From Enterobacteriaceae bacterium UBA7338 (GTDB taxonomy: Bacteria; Pseudomonadota; Gammaproteobacteria; Enterobacterales; Enterobacteriaceae), in contig DKPJ01000016.1 in NCBI GenBank assembly GCA_002480085.1, forward strand, positions 62,001 to 126,000: a stretch of 64,000 nt of DNA, in the 5' to 3' direction. The translations under genes were made by a program, and so were the position numbers. How positions within the stretch are numbered: the stretch's first letter is position 1; each line of letters begins with the position of its first letter. Under the pieces are notes generated by a model, which saw only the letters and a program-made list of their open reading frames with translations, was not told the origin of the DNA and ran no database searches. Below, piece after piece: positions 62,862 through 64,000 of the stretch.

Positions 62862-64000
62862 ATGTCACAAGATCCTTTCCAGGAGCGCGAAGCTGAGAAG
62901 TACGCGAACCCTATTCCCAGCCGCGAGTTCATTCTCGATCACTTAACAAAACGCGAAAAACCCGCTAACCGCGAAGAACTGGCCCAGGAACTCAATATTG
63001 AAGGCGAGGAGCAGCTGGAAGGGCTGCGCCGTCGCCTGCGCGCCATGGAGCGTGACGGGCAGCTGGTCTTTACCCGCCGCCAGTGCTACGCCCTGCCGGA
63101 ACGTCTCGACCTGCTTAAAGGGATAGTCATTGGTCACCGCGACGGCTACGGCTTCCTGCGCGTTGAAGGCCGCAAAGATGACCTCTACCTCTCCAGCGAG
63201 CAGATGAAAACCTGTATCCACGGCGACCAGGTGCTGGCCCAGCCGCTCGGCTCGGATCGTAAAGGGCGTCGTGAAGCGCGCATCGTGCGCGTGCTGGTGC
63301 CGAAAACCGGCCAGATCGTCGGCCGCTACTTTACCGACGCGGGCGTGGGCTTTGTGGTGCCGGACGACAGCCGCATGAGCTTTGACATCCTTATCCCGCC
63401 GGAAGAGATTATGGGCGCGCGGATGGGCTTCGTGGTGGTGGTGGAACTCACCCAGCGCCCGACGCGACGCACCAAAGCCATCGGTAAGATCGTTGAGGTC
63501 CTCGGCGATAACATGGGTACCGGTATGGCGGTTGACATGGCCCTGCGCACCCATGAGATCCCCTACGTCTGGCCGCCTGCCGTTGAGCAGGAAGTTAGCG
63601 GCCTGAAGGAGGAGGTCCCGGAGGAGGCGAAATCTGGACGCGTCGATCTGCGTAACCTGCCGCTGGTCACCATCGATGGTGAAGACGCCCGTGACTTTGA
63701 TGACGCGGTCTACTGCGAGAAAAAACGCGGCGGCGGCTGGCGTCTGTGGGTAGCCATTGCTGACGTAAGCTACTACGTTCGCCCAGGCACCGCCCTGGAT
63801 GACGAAGCGCGTAGCCGGGGCACCTCGGTCTACTTCCCGTCGCAGGTGGTACCGATGCTGCCGGAGGTGCTCTCTAACGGTCTCTGCTCCCTCAACCCGC
63901 AGGTTGACCGCCTCTGTATGGTCTGTGAGATGACTGTCTCGGCGAAAGGGCGCTTAACCGGCTATAAATTCTACGAAGCGGTGATGAGCTCCCATGCACG
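62862..64000 (+). CDS. rnr: Ribonuclease R, N-terminal part
   Basis: The ATG at 62862 (GGAGG upstream) opens a frame that runs off the right edge; 379 residues are visible. The start MSQDPFQEREAEKYANPIPS is that of E. coli RNase R (about 813 residues). Present are the helix-turn-helix region, the cold-shock domains and the start of the RNB catalytic domain with ITIDGEDARDFDDAVYCE-type motif (Asp cluster). It is a 3'-5' exonuclease that degrades structured RNA, in mRNA and rRNA quality control. Confidence 0.97.
   Translation, partial: MSQDPFQEREAEKYANPIPSREFILDHLTKREKPANREELAQELNIEGEEQLEGLRRRLRAMERDGQLVFTRRQCYALPERLDLLKGIVIGHRDGYGFLRVEGRKDDLYLSSEQMKTCIHGDQVLAQPLGSDRKGRREARIVRVLVPKTGQIVGRYFTDAGVGFVVPDDSRMSFDILIPPEEIMGARMGFVVVVELTQRPTRRTKAIGKIVEVLGDNMGTGMAVDMALRTHEIPYVWPPAVEQEVSGLKEEVPEEAKSGRVDLRNLPLVTIDGEDARDFDDAVYCEKKRGGGWRLWVAIADVSYYVRPGTALDDEARSRGTSVYFPSQVVPMLPEVLSNGLCSLNPQVDRLCMVCEMTVSAKGRLTGYKFYEAVMSSHA

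Overview
The window is a chromosomal segment of an Enterobacteriaceae species close to Enterobacter, Leclercia and Klebsiella. From about 19.8 kb to the right edge the gene order follows the E. coli K-12 94-95 minute region almost gene for gene (pheU, yjdC, dsbD, cutA, dcuA, aspA, fxsA, yjeH, groESL, yjeI, epmB, efp, ecnB, gdx, blc, frdDCBA, epmA, yjeM, mscM, psd, rsgA, orn, glyVXY, queG, nnr, tsaE, amiB, mutL, miaA, hfq, hflXKC, yjeT, purA, nsrR, rnr). Protein lengths agree with E. coli to within a few residues. ERIC and REP repeats, tRNA sequences and codon use also fit this family. The genus cannot be fixed from the sequence alone. The absence of ampC between blc and frdD argues against Citrobacter freundii, the E. 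cloacae complex and E. coli.

Layout. (1) 1-4.8 kb: the end of crfC, then yjcZ, kdgT with a KdgR operator, and proP with its CRP-controlled promoter. (2) 4.8-19.8 kb: an accessory block in place of the basRS/adi/mel/dcuSR/cad genes that E. coli carries between proP and pheU. It holds a NicO-type metal permease, a large autotransporter, a lipoprotein hydrolase, an unrecognised membrane protein plus lipoprotein operon, small stress-type proteins (DUF4870, cold-shock domain, YmjA), a luciferase-like monooxygenase, a DJ-1/PfpI protein, a chromosomal type A chloramphenicol acetyltransferase, and a periplasmic SUOX-like protein paired with a GGDEF-EAL enzyme. (3) 19.8-22 kb: tRNA-Phe and an inserted AraC-regulator/LysE-exporter pair with a duplicated 18-bp putative operator. 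(4) 22-64 kb: the conserved core.

How the genes work together. The core groups dicarboxylate and anaerobic metabolism (dcuA, aspA, frdABCD), protein folding and disulfide handling (groESL, dsbD), the complete EF-P modification set (efp, epmA, epmB), envelope functions (psd-mscM, blc, ecnB, amiB), ribosome, RNA and tRNA maturation (rsgA, orn, queG, tsaE, miaA, hfq, rnr), repair (nnr for metabolites, mutL for DNA) and the HflKC/FtsH control complex. Regulatory DNA recognised by eye includes a sigma-32 groE promoter, a guanidine-II riboswitch before gdx, PurR boxes before purA, a glyVXY promoter with a GC-rich discriminator, and a datA-like DnaA-box/IHF cluster between the glycine tRNAs and queG.

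The points most worth following up are the AraC/LysE duplicated operator, the cysteine-free SUOX-like protein with its GGDEF-EAL partner, the unrecognised 558-residue membrane protein with its lipoprotein, the chromosomal cat gene, and the ERIC elements inside the glycine tRNA operon. All identifications rest on reading the sequence and recalling the families; no database search was run.
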